From Magnetospirillum moscoviense (GTDB lineage Bacteria; Pseudomonadota; Alphaproteobacteria; Rhodospirillales; Magnetospirillaceae), in NCBI RefSeq assembly GCF_001650635.1, contig NZ_LWQU01000119.1, positions 1 to 55,420 on the forward strand: DNA of 55,420 bases. Direction: 5' to 3'. A program made the translations under genes and the position numbers. Every line of letters starts with the position of its first letter. Positions within the stretch are counted from its first letter, which is position 1. This document shows positions 15,282 through 25,725 of the stretch, in pieces. Under the pieces are notes generated by a model, which was given only the letters and a program-made list of their open reading frames with translations, did no database searches and had not been told where the DNA came from.

Positions 15282-17354
15282 TCAGGCGGCGTCGTCGGTG
15301 GCGGCGCAGACCCGGTTGCGGCCGGCGCGTTTGCCGCGATAGGCGGCGCGATCGGCGGCGTCGATGAAATCGTCGAGCGCCAGCAATTCGTCGCGATCCA
15401 TCGACGACACCCCGAAGGTACCGGTGACCGAAATAGGCTCGGCAATTCCGGGGGCCAAAATCTTGCGGTCGGCCACGGCGCCGCGCAGGCTTTCCGCCAC
15501 GGTCAGCGCCCCTTCCATATCGGTTTCGGGCAGCAGCACGACGAATTCCTCGCCGCCGAAGCGCGACACCAGATCGGTCGCCCGCACCGATCCCTGCAGA
15601 ACCTCGGCGGTTTCCTTCAGCACCAGATCGCCGACCACATGGCCGAAGGTGTCGTTGATCGTCTTGAAATGGTCGAGATCGATGACCAGAAGCGACATCG
15701 GCTTGCCCGACCGCACCAGGCGGTCGCATTCGATATCGAAGCGCTGGGTGAACTTGGTCCGGTTGGCCAGGCCGGTCAGGGCGTCATGCAGCGCCGATTG
15801 CTCCAGCCGCTCGACCAGGGTCTTGATCTTCAGGTCCTGATGGTGCTTTTCGGTGATGTCGGTGGCGACGCCCCGGAAACCGCCATCGACGCCATAGCCC
15901 GACAGTTCCAGCCAGGCCAGACGCCCACCCTTGCAGCGAAACGGCGCCACCGCCTTCTCGCCCGGGGCCAGGTCGCCGGCCAGCCAGCCCATCACCACCG
16001 GGCGCGCCGCCGGCTCGACGAATTCCAAGAGCGAGCGGCCGTCGATCTCGCCCATTTCGTAGCCCAGCACCCGTTCGATTCCCGAGGCGAACCGGAAACG
16101 GGCGTCGCCGTCCAGTTCGAATACCGCGATCACCGAGCGCGAGATGATCTCGTCCATCAGGGCCAGCGTGCGTTCCAACTGCTGCGCCGAGGCGCGGATG
16201 TCGGTGATGTCGGTATAGGTGGTGACGAAGCCGCCATCGCTCATCGGCCGGCCGAACACCTCGATGATCCGCCCGGTCGGCAAGACCCGCTCGAACCGAT
16301 GTTGCGACGGGTTGCGGGCCAGCTCGACCCGCTGGCGGACATGGTCCTCGGGATCGCCGGGGCCGTAATCGCCGCGTTCGGCGACGAAGCGGATGGCGTC
16401 GGCATAGGGCACCACCTCGCCGGGCGGCATCACCGTGGCGGGAATGTCCAGCAGGCGGGCGAAGGCCTGGTTCCACACCACGATGTCGAGCGCCGGGTCG
16501 ACCACCGTCACCCCTTGCGGCAAATGCTCGATCACCGAATGCAGATGAACGCGGACCCGTTCCGATTCCGCCATCGCCGCCTGCAGCGCCTCCTCGGCCC
16601 GTTTGCGGGCGGTGACGTCGGTATAGATGGTGACGAAGCCGCCGCCCGGCAGCGGCGCGCCGCGGATTTCCAAGGTGGTGCCGTCGGTGCGTCGGCGCTC
16701 AAACACATGGGGTTCGGGATTGCTGGCCTGGCGCAGCCGCTCGGCGACCAGGGCATCGACGTCGCCGGGGCCGTATTCGCCCCGCTCGGCATTGTAGCGC
16801 AGCAAGGTTTCCAACGACGGCAGGCCACCGTCGAACAGGCTGTCGGGAAAGCCCAGCAAGGCCTGCAGCTTGGCATTGCAGGCCCGCATCTCCAGATCCG
16901 GCCCGAACAAGGTGACGGCGCCCGGCATGTTCTCGATGATGGTGCGCAGCGCGATGCGCGAGCCGATGTCGCGCACGGTGACCAGCAGGCGCGGGCCGGC
17001 CCGCGACAGCGCCACCTCGACCGGCAACGATCCTTGCCCGTCACCCCGCAAAAGATGGATGACGCCGTTGGCGTCGCGCCGCAGGACGGAAACGTCGTCG
17101 GTGCCGGCCAGGAAGATGGCGATCGTCTGGTCCAGCCCCGGTCGATCCTGCTCGCGGATCAAGCTCAGAAACACCCGGCCGCGCGGATCGTCGCCAATCA
17201 GGCGGCAGGCCGCCCGGTTGGCCACCGCGACGGTACCGTCGGCATCGACGCCGATCATCGCCGCCGACGAGTTCTCGAAGGCCAGCCGGTGGAACGACAG
17301 GGCCGCGTCACCGCCTTCGCCCTGCTGTTCCGGTTTCGGCTTGCCCTGGTCCAT
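15282..17354 (-). CDS. PAS-domain diguanylate cyclase
   Basis: A 690-residue soluble protein with four PAS-like units (about 25-140, 145-260, 285-395, 405-510), two ending in the GGGFVTIYTDVT or DGGFVTTYTDIT pattern of PAS_7, followed by a GGDEF domain. The signature is GGEEF at about 599-603, with the I-site RATD five residues upstream, so it is expected to be an active cyclase with product inhibition, making c-di-GMP from two GTP. No membrane segment: a cytoplasmic redox, light or ligand sensor is likely. It is a single gene, ATG 17354, pointing away from the aspartate aminotransferase terminator. Confidence 0.93.
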   Translation of the reverse strand: MDQGKPKPEQQGEGGDAALSFHRLAFENSSAAMIGVDADGTVAVANRAACRLIGDDPRGRVFLSLIREQDRPGLDQTIAIFLAGTDDVSVLRRDANGVIHLLRGDGQGSLPVEVALSRAGPRLLVTVRDIGSRIALRTIIENMPGAVTLFGPDLEMRACNAKLQALLGFPDSLFDGGLPSLETLLRYNAERGEYGPGDVDALVAERLRQASNPEPHVFERRRTDGTTLEIRGAPLPGGGFVTIYTDVTARKRAEEALQAAMAESERVRVHLHSVIEHLPQGVTVVDPALDIVVWNQAFARLLDIPATVMPPGEVVPYADAIRFVAERGDYGPGDPEDHVRQRVELARNPSQHRFERVLPTGRIIEVFGRPMSDGGFVTTYTDITDIRASAQQLERTLALMDEIISRSVIAVFELDGDARFRFASGIERVLGYEMGEIDGRSLLEFVEPAARPVVMGWLAGDLAPGEKAVAPFRCKGGRLAWLELSGYGVDGGFRGVATDITEKHHQDLKIKTLVERLEQSALHDALTGLANRTKFTQRFDIECDRLVRSGKPMSLLVIDLDHFKTINDTFGHVVGDLVLKETAEVLQGSVRATDLVSRFGGEEFVVLLPETDMEGALTVAESLRGAVADRKILAPGIAEPISVTGTFGVSSMDRDELLALDDFIDAADRAAYRGKRAGRNRVCAATDDAA

Positions 17355-17441
17355 TGATGACGCGCCCGAATTGAATCAAGGGTTGATCATCAACCGACGG
17401 CGCCCGATTTCAAAGGACAATTTCTCCAGCACCCGCCCATG

Positions 17442-17470
17442 AAAAAGGGGCGCCCGGCGGGGCGCCCCTT
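17442..17470 (-). terminator. Rho-independent terminator of aspartate aminotransferase gene
   Basis: AAGGGGCGCC (17445-17454) pairs perfectly with GGCGCCCCTT (17461-17470) around a 6-base loop; on the minus strand the hairpin ends in TTTTT. It lies 19 bases after the stop codon of the gene. Confidence 0.88.
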
Positions 17471-17488
17471 GGTCGCGACGGCTGGGTT

Positions 17489-19422
<1,934 letters not shown>

Positions 19423-19586
19423 GATTGACCATCATCGTGAGTATTTTCCATTATTCGATCTTTTTTAGGTTGTATGCAAGCACAGATGAAAGCCTGAATG
19501 TTCGCCCTCGATGATCAGACCAACCGCACAGGTCGTATGACCCCCATGCGGTTTGGTTGCCCGCACGACCCAACCGACTCATTTTG

Positions 19587-19615
19587 TTGACGAACAGCAC
19601 AAGCGCGCGTATGTT
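19587..19615 (+). promoter_or_regulatory. sigma70-type promoter of the phasin gene
   Basis: TTGACG (19587-19592), a 17-base spacer and TATGTT (19610-19615). The predicted start near 19622 gives a leader of about 36 bases with GGAG before ATG 19658. The rest of 19423-19586 is comparatively AT-rich and shows no other element I can defend. Confidence 0.65.
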
Positions 19616-19657
19616 TCGCTGCACCGCAACATACCCCCCGCAGGTTGGAGACGTGTC

Positions 19658-20098
19658 ATGGCCAGCAAGCAGCAGCCCGAGCAGTTGTTCGATTTCGACA
19701 TCACCAAGTACATGGGTGACTTCAAGGTCCCCGGCGTTGACGTTGAGACCCTCGTGAGCAGCCAGCGCCGCAACATCGAGGCCCTGACCCAGGCCAACCG
19801 TCTGGCTTATGAGGGCCTGCAGGCCGTTCTGAAGCGTCAGGCCGAGATCCTGCGCCAGACCATGGACGAAGTGTCCCAGGCGACCAAGGACATCGCCGAG
19901 CCGGGCGCTCCGCAGGACAAGGCCGCCAAGCAGACCGAGTTGGCCAAGGACGCCTTCGAGCGTTCGCTGTCCAACATGCGCGAACTGGCCGAGATGATCG
20001 CCAAGGCCAACAACGAGGCGTTCGACCTGTTGAACAAGCGCTTCACCCAGAACATGGACGAGATCCGCGAAGCCTTCGTGAAGAGCGCGAAGAAGTAA
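19658..20098 (+). CDS. phaP: Phasin (PHB granule protein, Mms16/ApdA size class)
   Basis: A 146-residue, about 16-kDa, helical phasin that coats polyhydroxybutyrate granules. Landmarks: FDFDITKYMGDFKVPGVDVE, SSQRRNIEALTQANRLAYEG (the phasin_2 hallmark), a long amphipathic helix to the C terminus with ELAEMIAKANNEAFDLLNKR. The size and order fit the Magnetospirillum Mms16/ApdA protein, first reported on magnetosomes and later shown to be a phasin. The start ATG 19658 follows GGAG; an upstream in-frame extension to 19553 crosses the promoter and is rejected. A terminator follows. The next gene, convergent, encodes a ParA-like ATPase. Confidence 0.88.
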   Translation: MASKQQPEQLFDFDITKYMGDFKVPGVDVETLVSSQRRNIEALTQANRLAYEGLQAVLKRQAEILRQTMDEVSQATKDIAEPGAPQDKAAKQTELAKDAFERSLSNMRELAEMIAKANNEAFDLLNKRFTQNMDEIREAFVKSAKK

Positions 20099-20125
20099 GC
20101 TTCGTCGCCGATCCGGCAAACGCGA

Positions 20126-20156
20126 CGGCCGCATCCCCTGGGGGTGCGGCCGTTTT
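20126..20156 (+). terminator. Rho-independent terminator of the phasin gene
   Basis: CGGCCGCA at 20126-20133 pairs with TGCGGCCG at 20145-20152, extended inward by a G-U and C-G pairs, then TTTT. It lies between convergent genes and may serve both. Confidence 0.8.
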
Positions 20157-20169
20157 CGTGTCGCGAGCC

Positions 20170-20790
20170 CTACTTCTCGACCAGCCGCAGCAGCGGCGCC
20201 CATTCGGCGGCATAATCGCGCGAGCGGCGGTCGGGGGCTTCCAGCACGGTCTGGCCCAGCGCCGCCAGGTTGGGATAGATCTGGCTGTCGCGCAGCCGGG
20301 CCACCACAGGAAATCCCAGTTGGGCGAAGAAGCCGTCCAGATGGTCGGACACCTTGGTCCCCAATCGCAGGCGGTTGCCGACGATGGCGACCACCCGCTT
20401 GTTCTTGCGCACCGCCTTGACCTCGGCCAGACGCTTGAGGAAATGAGCGGTGGCATCCTCGTCGAAGGCGCCGGGCAGCACCGGCACCACCACGATGTCC
20501 GAGATGTCGATCAGATCCTCGACATCCTTGTGGTGCATCGCCGCCGGCGCGTCGATGACCAGACGTTCCAGCCCCTTGGCCGGCTTGCCGACATCCTTGG
20601 ACCAGTCCAGCCCCTCGATGGACGGTGTGCGCTCGCCCCGGCGCCGCAGCCAGTTCAGCGCCGAACGCTGCCGGTCGCAATCGCCGATGGCGGTGCGCAA
20701 ACCGGCCAGGGCGAAGGAAGCCGCCAGATGGGTGGCGATGGTGGTCTTGCCGCAGCCGCCCTTGATGTTACCCACCAGCACCGTCAGCAT
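20170..20790 (-). CDS. ParA/MinD-family ATPase
   Basis: A 206-residue deviant Walker ATPase. The P-loop KGGCGKTT sits at about 10-17 with the signature first lysine, the A' box is GDCDRQRSA at about 36-44, and Walker B is VIDAPA near 78. At about 206 residues it is the short ParA type that segregates plasmids or positions protein clusters and granules, not the long chromosomal type. No parB or parS is adjacent. Convergent with the phasin gene across a shared terminator; a role in PHB granule positioning is inference from that neighbour only. The receiver-cNMP gene lies 24 bases upstream on the same strand. Confidence 0.88.
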   Translation of the reverse strand: MLTVLVGNIKGGCGKTTIATHLAASFALAGLRTAIGDCDRQRSALNWLRRRGERTPSIEGLDWSKDVGKPAKGLERLVIDAPAAMHHKDVEDLIDISDIVVVPVLPGAFDEDATAHFLKRLAEVKAVRKNKRVVAIVGNRLRLGTKVSDHLDGFFAQLGFPVVARLRDSQIYPNLAALGQTVLEAPDRRSRDYAAEWAPLLRLVEK

Positions 20791-20814
20791 GACCGCCCCC
20801 TTTGTGTGATGCGG

Positions 20815-21795
20815 TCAGCCGCCGCGCTTGTGCTTGAGACGGGCGCGGGCCTCGACCAATTCGCGTCCCATTTTGCGAATGTCGTGCAGCAGCGTCTCGA
20901 CCACCAGGATGACCAGGTCCGGGGTGCGATTCAACTGCGCCTTCAAGGTCGCCTTGGGCAGGACCAGGCAGACGGTGGGAGCAGCCGCCTCGGCCGAGGC
21001 CATGCGCGGCTCGTCATCGATCAGGGCCATCTCGCCGAACACACCCGAAGCGCCCAGTTCGCCCAACGCCACCTTCTGGCCATCGACATCCTTGAAGATG
21101 ATGACCCGGCCGGATTCGATGACATAGGCCTCGTTGCCGGCTTCGCCCTCGGAAAAGATGACCTCGCCGGCGGCGAAACGGCGGCGCGAGGTCTTTTCCG
21201 AAGCGCCGGGCGCCGCCGACTGCCCCTGCGCCACCGCCTGACGGATGGTCTGCTGCGCCACCCCCGGCGGCAAGGCGATCAAGGGCGGCGGCTTGGGCAG
21301 GGGCGGATTGCGGCGGCGGTTGCCGCCGTCCGGCATGTCGCGCTCGACCGAGCGGCGGCACGGGCCGGTATAAGAGGCGACATCGACGAACGGGCGCGGA
21401 TTGATCAGCGCGTTGCGGATGCGCCGGAACATCGAATCGGCCGACACCGGCTTGACCAGGAATTCGTTGACCCCGGCGTTCCTGGCATCCATCACCTTTT
21501 CCATCTCGGCAAAGCCCGACACCATGATGATCGGCGTCGTCTTGCACGACGGCACATGACCCTCGCGGATGAAACGGGTCAGCATGACGCCGTCCATCGG
21601 GTCCATGTCGTGATCGACCAGCATCAGATCGACCTTGTTGTCGGCCAGGATCTGCAGCGCCGTCGGGCCATCGCCGGCCTCGAGGATCGTGCGCACGCCG
21701 AAGGATTGCAGCGCCGACTTCATGAACGAGCGCGCGTACCGGCTGTCGTCGATCACCATGACGGTCAGGGGGGAAAGGTCGATATCGACAATCAT
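20815..21795 (-). CDS. Response regulator with C-terminal cNMP-binding-like domain
   Basis: A 326-residue protein. The receiver domain (about 8-130) has acidic D16/D17, phospho-acceptor D61 in LMLVDHDMDPMDG and the conserved lysine in FLVKPV. A proline-rich linker (about 150-180) leads to a cyclic-nucleotide-binding-like domain (about 200-300) with GEVIFSEGE and FGEMALID; no helix-turn-helix follows, so it is not a Crp-type regulator. The output is probably protein contact. The start is ATG 21795 or TTG 21804; GGAGG is 13 or 3 bases upstream, respectively. It probably forms a transcript with the ParA-like gene downstream. Confidence 0.88.
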   Translation of the reverse strand: MIVDIDLSPLTVMVIDDSRYARSFMKSALQSFGVRTILEAGDGPTALQILADNKVDLMLVDHDMDPMDGVMLTRFIREGHVPSCKTTPIIMVSGFAEMEKVMDARNAGVNEFLVKPVSADSMFRRIRNALINPRPFVDVASYTGPCRRSVERDMPDGGNRRRNPPLPKPPPLIALPPGVAQQTIRQAVAQGQSAAPGASEKTSRRRFAAGEVIFSEGEAGNEAYVIESGRVIIFKDVDGQKVALGELGASGVFGEMALIDDEPRMASAEAAAPTVCLVLPKATLKAQLNRTPDLVILVVETLLHDIRKMGRELVEARARLKHKRGG

Positions 21796-21885
21796 CGCTG
21801 GCAAAAACCTCCGCCCTTCATTTCTAGCCCATCAGCCCCCTGCTCTCCAAGAGAGACCTAAGGCTGGCCCCCTGGGAGCTGTGGC

Positions 21886-21899
21886 TTGACGGCGGTCAA
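21886..21899 (+). promoter_or_regulatory. FNR/FixK-type site upstream of ubiT
   Basis: TTGAC-GGCG-GTCAA is a perfect dyad of the FNR family. Placed at -41.5 it predicts a start near 21934 and a -10 box at CATGAT (21922-21927), with ATG 21955 following. The position fits classical activation under low oxygen and matches the anaerobic role of the operon. Confidence 0.72.
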
Positions 21900-21954
21900 T
21901 GAGGGGGGCTATGACCGTCCCCATGATCGCCCATCCGACGGAAGGACCAGGGAC

Positions 21955-22647
21955 ATGATGGCCAGCGACATGATGGAAGGGCAGTACCGGCCGGGTGCCA
22001 AGCCGATGACCCCGCCCTTCTCGCCCGTGCTGCTGCTGGGGCTGGCCCTGAAGCCGCTTCGCCCCGCCCTGCTGCAGCCGCTGTTCGACGCCATGCTGCG
22101 GGTGGTGCGCCGCCAGCACCCCGACATCCTGGAACGGCTGGAAGCCTATGGCGACCGCGTCGTCTGCATCGACCCCATCGACCTGCCCTTCGCCATCTTG
22201 CTGGAACCCAATCCGGCCGAGCCGCGCCTGACCGTGCGCCGCTTCGTCGATGCCGATGAAGTGCACGCCACCATCCGCGGCCCGCTGGAGACCCTGATCG
22301 CCCTGGCCGAGGGCAAGGTCGACGGCGACGCCTTGTTCTTCTCGCGCCAATTGGTCATCGAGGGCGATACCGAGGTGGTGGTGGCGCTGAGAAATGCCAT
22401 CGACGGCGCCGGCATCGATCTGATCGCCGACCTGACCAGCGCGCTCGGCCCGTTCGCCAACCCGGCGCGGCGCCTGGCCGACGCCGCCCTGGAAGCCGCC
22501 CATTCGGTCCGCTCGGGCATCGAGACACTGCGCCAGTCGCTGATTGCCCCGGCGGTTCAGGGTGCTGCGTCCCGCGACGCTCGCATCGCTGAGTTGGAAG
22601 CCGAGGTCAAGGCCTTGCGCAAGGCGTCGCGGCGGGGCCACGCCTGA
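21955..22647 (+). CDS. ubiT: UbiT, SCP2-domain lipid carrier for O2-independent ubiquinone synthesis
   Basis: UbiT holds ubiquinone precursors during the anaerobic hydroxylation steps, acting with UbiU and UbiV in the cytoplasm. The 230-residue product from ATG 21955 (AAGGA upstream) has an N-terminal hydrophobic helix (PVLLLGLALKPLRPALLQPLF), a SCP2-type sterol-carrier fold (about 45-160: LDPI..., LTVRRFVDADEVHATIRGPLETLIALAEG, RQLVIEGDTEVV) and a C-terminal coiled coil. The gene is immediately upstream of ubiU with a one-base stop/start overlap. ATG 21958 or 21973 are alternative starts. The extended frame back to TTG 21886 would translate the FNR site and is rejected. Confidence 0.9.
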   Translation: MMASDMMEGQYRPGAKPMTPPFSPVLLLGLALKPLRPALLQPLFDAMLRVVRRQHPDILERLEAYGDRVVCIDPIDLPFAILLEPNPAEPRLTVRRFVDADEVHATIRGPLETLIALAEGKVDGDALFFSRQLVIEGDTEVVVALRNAIDGAGIDLIADLTSALGPFANPARRLADAALEAAHSVRSGIETLRQSLIAPAVQGAASRDARIAELEAEVKALRKASRRGHA

Positions 22648-23645
22648 TGACCGAGTTGGTTCGCCCCGAGCTGGTTTGCCCGGCCGGCACCCCGGCCGCG
22701 CTGAAAAGCGCCGTCGAAGCCGGCGCCGATTGCGTCTATGTCGGTTTTCGCGACGAGACCAACGCGCGGAACTTCCCCGGCCTGAATTTCAGCCGCAAGG
22801 AACTGGAGGAAGGCATCGCGCTTGCCCATGACCACGGCGCCAAGGTGCTGGTGGCCATCAACACCTTCCCGCGCGCCGGCCGCCCGGACTTGTGGCACCA
22901 GGCGGTGGCCGATTCGGCACGGCTGAAGGCCGATGCGGTGATCCTGGCCGATATCGGCCTGTTGGCCCACGCCGCCCACCACCACCCCGATCTGCGCCTG
23001 CACCTGTCGGTCCAGGCGGCGGCGTCCAACCCCGATTCGATCCGCTTCTACGCCGAACGCTTCGGGGTGAAAAGGGTGGTGCTGCCGCGCGTCTTGACCG
23101 TGCAGGAAATCGCCACCGTCAACGCCGCCATCGCCCCGGTCGAAACCGAGGTGTTCGTGTTCGGCGGCCTGTGCGTGATGGCGGAAGGCCGCTGCGCCCT
23201 GTCGTCCTATGCCACCGGCCAGTCGCCCAACATGAACGGCGTCTGCTCGCCGGCCAGCCACGTCCGCTACGAGGAACGAGCCGGCGGCATCACCTCGCAA
23301 CTGGCCGGCTTCACCATCAACAAGTTCGGCGAAGGCGAGCCGGCCGGCTATCCGACCCTGTGCAAGGGCCGCTTCATCGCCAACGGCAAGACCAGCTACC
23401 TGTTCGAGGAACCGACCTCGCTCAACACCCTGGCCATGCTGCCCGAGTTGATCAAGGCCGGAATCACCGCCTTCAAGATCGAGGGCCGCCAGCGCGGCCG
23501 CGCCTATGTCGCCGCGGTGGTCCAGGCCTTCCGCCAGGGCGTCGATGCGGTCATGGCCGGACGGCCCATGCCCGACATCGACCTTGACCGCATCACCGAG
23601 GGCGGCCGCCAGACCACCGGCGCCTACGAGAGGACCTGGCGTTGA
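22647..23645 (+). CDS. ubiU: UbiU, peptidase-U32-family hydroxylation protein
   Basis: With UbiV it forms a complex that hydroxylates ubiquinone intermediates without O2 (prephenate supplies the oxygen in Escherichia coli). The 332-residue TIM-barrel-like protein starts ELVCPAGTPAALKSAVEAGAD and carries the four cysteines of its [4Fe-4S] cluster at 176, 183, 200 and 239 (FGGLC, EGRC, NGVC, TLC). Length is that of E. coli UbiU. ATG 22647 overlaps the ubiT stop by one base, and the end overlaps ubiV by four, so the three are translationally coupled. Confidence 0.94.
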   Translation: MTELVRPELVCPAGTPAALKSAVEAGADCVYVGFRDETNARNFPGLNFSRKELEEGIALAHDHGAKVLVAINTFPRAGRPDLWHQAVADSARLKADAVILADIGLLAHAAHHHPDLRLHLSVQAAASNPDSIRFYAERFGVKRVVLPRVLTVQEIATVNAAIAPVETEVFVFGGLCVMAEGRCALSSYATGQSPNMNGVCSPASHVRYEERAGGITSQLAGFTINKFGEGEPAGYPTLCKGRFIANGKTSYLFEEPTSLNTLAMLPELIKAGITAFKIEGRQRGRAYVAAVVQAFRQGVDAVMAGRPMPDIDLDRITEGGRQTTGAYERTWR

Positions 23646-24550
23646 CCCATCCCGCCAAACTGACCCTGGGTCCTGTTCTGTTCAACTGGCGCCCCGAAGC
23701 CTTTCGCGACTTCTATTTCCGCATCGCCGACGAAGCGTGCGTCGATACCGTCTGCGTCGGCGAGGTGGTGTGTTCGAAGCGCACGCCGTTCCTGGCCCCG
23801 GTCCTGCCCGAGGTGATCGAGCGCCTGACCAGCGCCGGCAAAGAGGTGGTGCTGTCGTCGCTGGCCCTGATCATGACCGAGCGCGAGGCGAACGAGGCCC
23901 GCCAGTTGGCCACCGCCGATGCCGGCTTCCTGGTCGAGGCCAACGACATCTCGGTCGCCTCGATGCTGGCCGGCCGGCCGTTCGTCGCCGGGCCGCTGTT
24001 GAACATCTACAACGAGGGCACCCTGGCCGCTCTGGAAGAGCTGGGCGCGGTGCGCACCTGCCTCCCGGCCGAACTGCCGGCCGACATCCTGGTCACCCTG
24101 GCCGGGGCCGCCAAGGGCGAGATCGAAATCCAGGCCTTCGGCCGGCTGCCGCTGGCCATTTCCGCCCGCTGCTACCATGCGCGCTCGCGCAACCTGGCCA
24201 AGGATGGCTGCCAGTACGTCTGCGCCGAAGACCCCGACGGCATGGCCGTCGATACCCTGGACGACGAGCCGTTCCTGGCGGTCAACGGCACCCAGACCAT
24301 GTCGTACCATTACCTGGACCTGCTGCACGAACTGCCGGCCTTGCGAGCCCGCGGCATCAACCGGTTCCGCCTGTGGCCACAGAATGTCGACATGGTCGCG
24401 GTGGCCGCCCTGTACCGCGCCGTGCTGGACGGCGCCGTCGAACCGGCCGATGCCGCCGACCAATTGGCCGCCTTGTGCCCACGGGCGGAATTCTCGAACG
24501 GCTATGTCCATGGTCGGGAAGGGCATCTGTTCGTCGAGGCCGACCTGTAG
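23642..24550 (+). CDS. ubiV: UbiV, partner of UbiU in O2-independent ubiquinone synthesis
   Basis: A 302-residue U32-family protein. The presumed cluster cysteines C38, C177, C190 and C194 follow the spacing of E. coli UbiV (C39, C180, C193, C197), each shifted by one to three residues. Start is TTG 23642, within the ubiU stop (TTGA overlap), with AGGA eight bases upstream; no ATG lies near. Motifs include LGPVLFNW and the NRFRLWPQ segment. The complete ubiTUV set plus the FNR-type site means quinone synthesis should continue during anaerobic respiration. Confidence 0.93.
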   Translation: MTHPAKLTLGPVLFNWRPEAFRDFYFRIADEACVDTVCVGEVVCSKRTPFLAPVLPEVIERLTSAGKEVVLSSLALIMTEREANEARQLATADAGFLVEANDISVASMLAGRPFVAGPLLNIYNEGTLAALEELGAVRTCLPAELPADILVTLAGAAKGEIEIQAFGRLPLAISARCYHARSRNLAKDGCQYVCAEDPDGMAVDTLDDEPFLAVNGTQTMSYHYLDLLHELPALRARGINRFRLWPQNVDMVAVAALYRAVLDGAVEPADAADQLAALCPRAEFSNGYVHGREGHLFVEADL

Positions 24551-24653
24551 GCCTCTTGTCCGCGACACGCGGCCCCGGCATACTAGCGCCGACCAGTGAC
24601 CGGCTTGGGGGCCGGCCGGCGGGATGCGCGTGGGTGATCGGGGACTTTCAGGT

Positions 24654-25688
24654 ATGGCAGCGGCGGACGAAGCGAATACAGCGAATCCGGCAAAATCGCA
24701 GGGTGGCGATGACAACGCCATCAAGTTCGAGCACAAGTTCTTCGCCTCGTTCGAAGAGCTGTACTTCCGACTGACCGACACCGGCGAAGCGGCGGTCGTG
24801 CTGAAGATGGCCGGCAACGAGGCGATCCTGGCCTTCGACGGCATCAAACGCGAGTTCGGCCTGACCGAGGATTCCGCCGACGGTCGCCTGCTGAACAAGA
24901 TCGCCGAGGGCCTGCAATATGTGCGCGGCTTGAAGCCCGGCGACGTGCTGCCCAAGGAAGTCACTACCCGCGAGGCGTCGTGGGAGCCGACCGACCGCCA
25001 CCGCCGCATCGCCCGCCAGCGCCTGACCATGCAGTTGGTGACCTGGCTGACCGGCGACGAACACATCTTCACCTCGCCCGAGGAACTGGCGCAGGTCGCC
25101 GAGGACCCGCAGGTCAAGAAGAACATCAACCTGGCCTTCGCCGAAGCGGCCGAGGAACTGGGCCTGGGCCGCGACCGCCGCGAAGAGGTGGTCACCTACA
25201 TCGAGACCCTGGCCAAGGAGTTGGCCTATATCGAGGCCGAACGCGACGTCTTCACCGAAATCAAGAAGATCGACGACAAGGTCCAGGGCCTGCGTCGCCT
25301 CTACGGCTCGGATCGCGGCATGATCGAGACGGTCGATCAGGTCGCCCGCCTGTGCCAGCGCGCCTTGAAGGTATTCCAGGAGAATTTCGACCAGATCGAC
25401 GCCCAGACCGGCGAGATCCTGGCCATGCTGAAGAACATCGACAACCAGACCGACTATATCCGCTCGGCCCGCGACGAACTGCACCGCCGCATGATCCCGT
25501 GGGAGGATTACTTCCCGGTGTGGAAGTCGGTCTATGTCGTCAAGTCGGACGAGAACGTCTTGCGCATCCGCGACCTGTACCAGTTCCTGGCGCCGCGTTT
25601 CATGCAGGTCAACGAATGGGTGCTGGTGACCAAGCGCGGCTTCGATCAGGCCAAGAAAAAGCCGCTGGGCGGCGTGCTGCGCTGGTAG
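24654..25688 (+). CDS. Conserved-looking soluble protein of unknown function
   Basis: A 344-residue protein I do not recognise. After a low-complexity first 20 residues there is a compact domain FEHKFFASFEELYFRLTDTGEA, then a basic patch (TDRHRRIARQRLTM), a long helical middle with coiled-coil character (EAAEELGLGRDRREEVVTYIETLAKELAYIEAERDVF) and a C-terminal WEDYFPVWKSVYVVKSDEN. No signal peptide or membrane segment. ATG 24654 follows GGGGA by nine bases; ATG 24624 is possible. Codon use and third-position GC match its neighbours, so it is resident DNA. It is followed by a perfect-arm hairpin. Confidence 0.65.
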   Translation: MAAADEANTANPAKSQGGDDNAIKFEHKFFASFEELYFRLTDTGEAAVVLKMAGNEAILAFDGIKREFGLTEDSADGRLLNKIAEGLQYVRGLKPGDVLPKEVTTREASWEPTDRHRRIARQRLTMQLVTWLTGDEHIFTSPEELAQVAEDPQVKKNINLAFAEAAEELGLGRDRREEVVTYIETLAKELAYIEAERDVFTEIKKIDDKVQGLRRLYGSDRGMIETVDQVARLCQRALKVFQENFDQIDAQTGEILAMLKNIDNQTDYIRSARDELHRRMIPWEDYFPVWKSVYVVKSDENVLRIRDLYQFLAPRFMQVNEWVLVTKRGFDQAKKKPLGGVLRW

Positions 25689-25696
25689 CTCATACA

Positions 25697-25721
25697 AAAT
25701 CCGAATGGGTCATTCGGATTT
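25697..25721. terminator. Bidirectional terminator
   Basis: AAATCCGAAT (25697-25706) and ATTCGGATTT (25712-25721) are perfect arms around a 5-base loop, lying between convergent genes that end at 25688 and 25726; the minus strand continues in TTTT. Confidence 0.8.
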
Positions 25722-25725
25722 GGGA

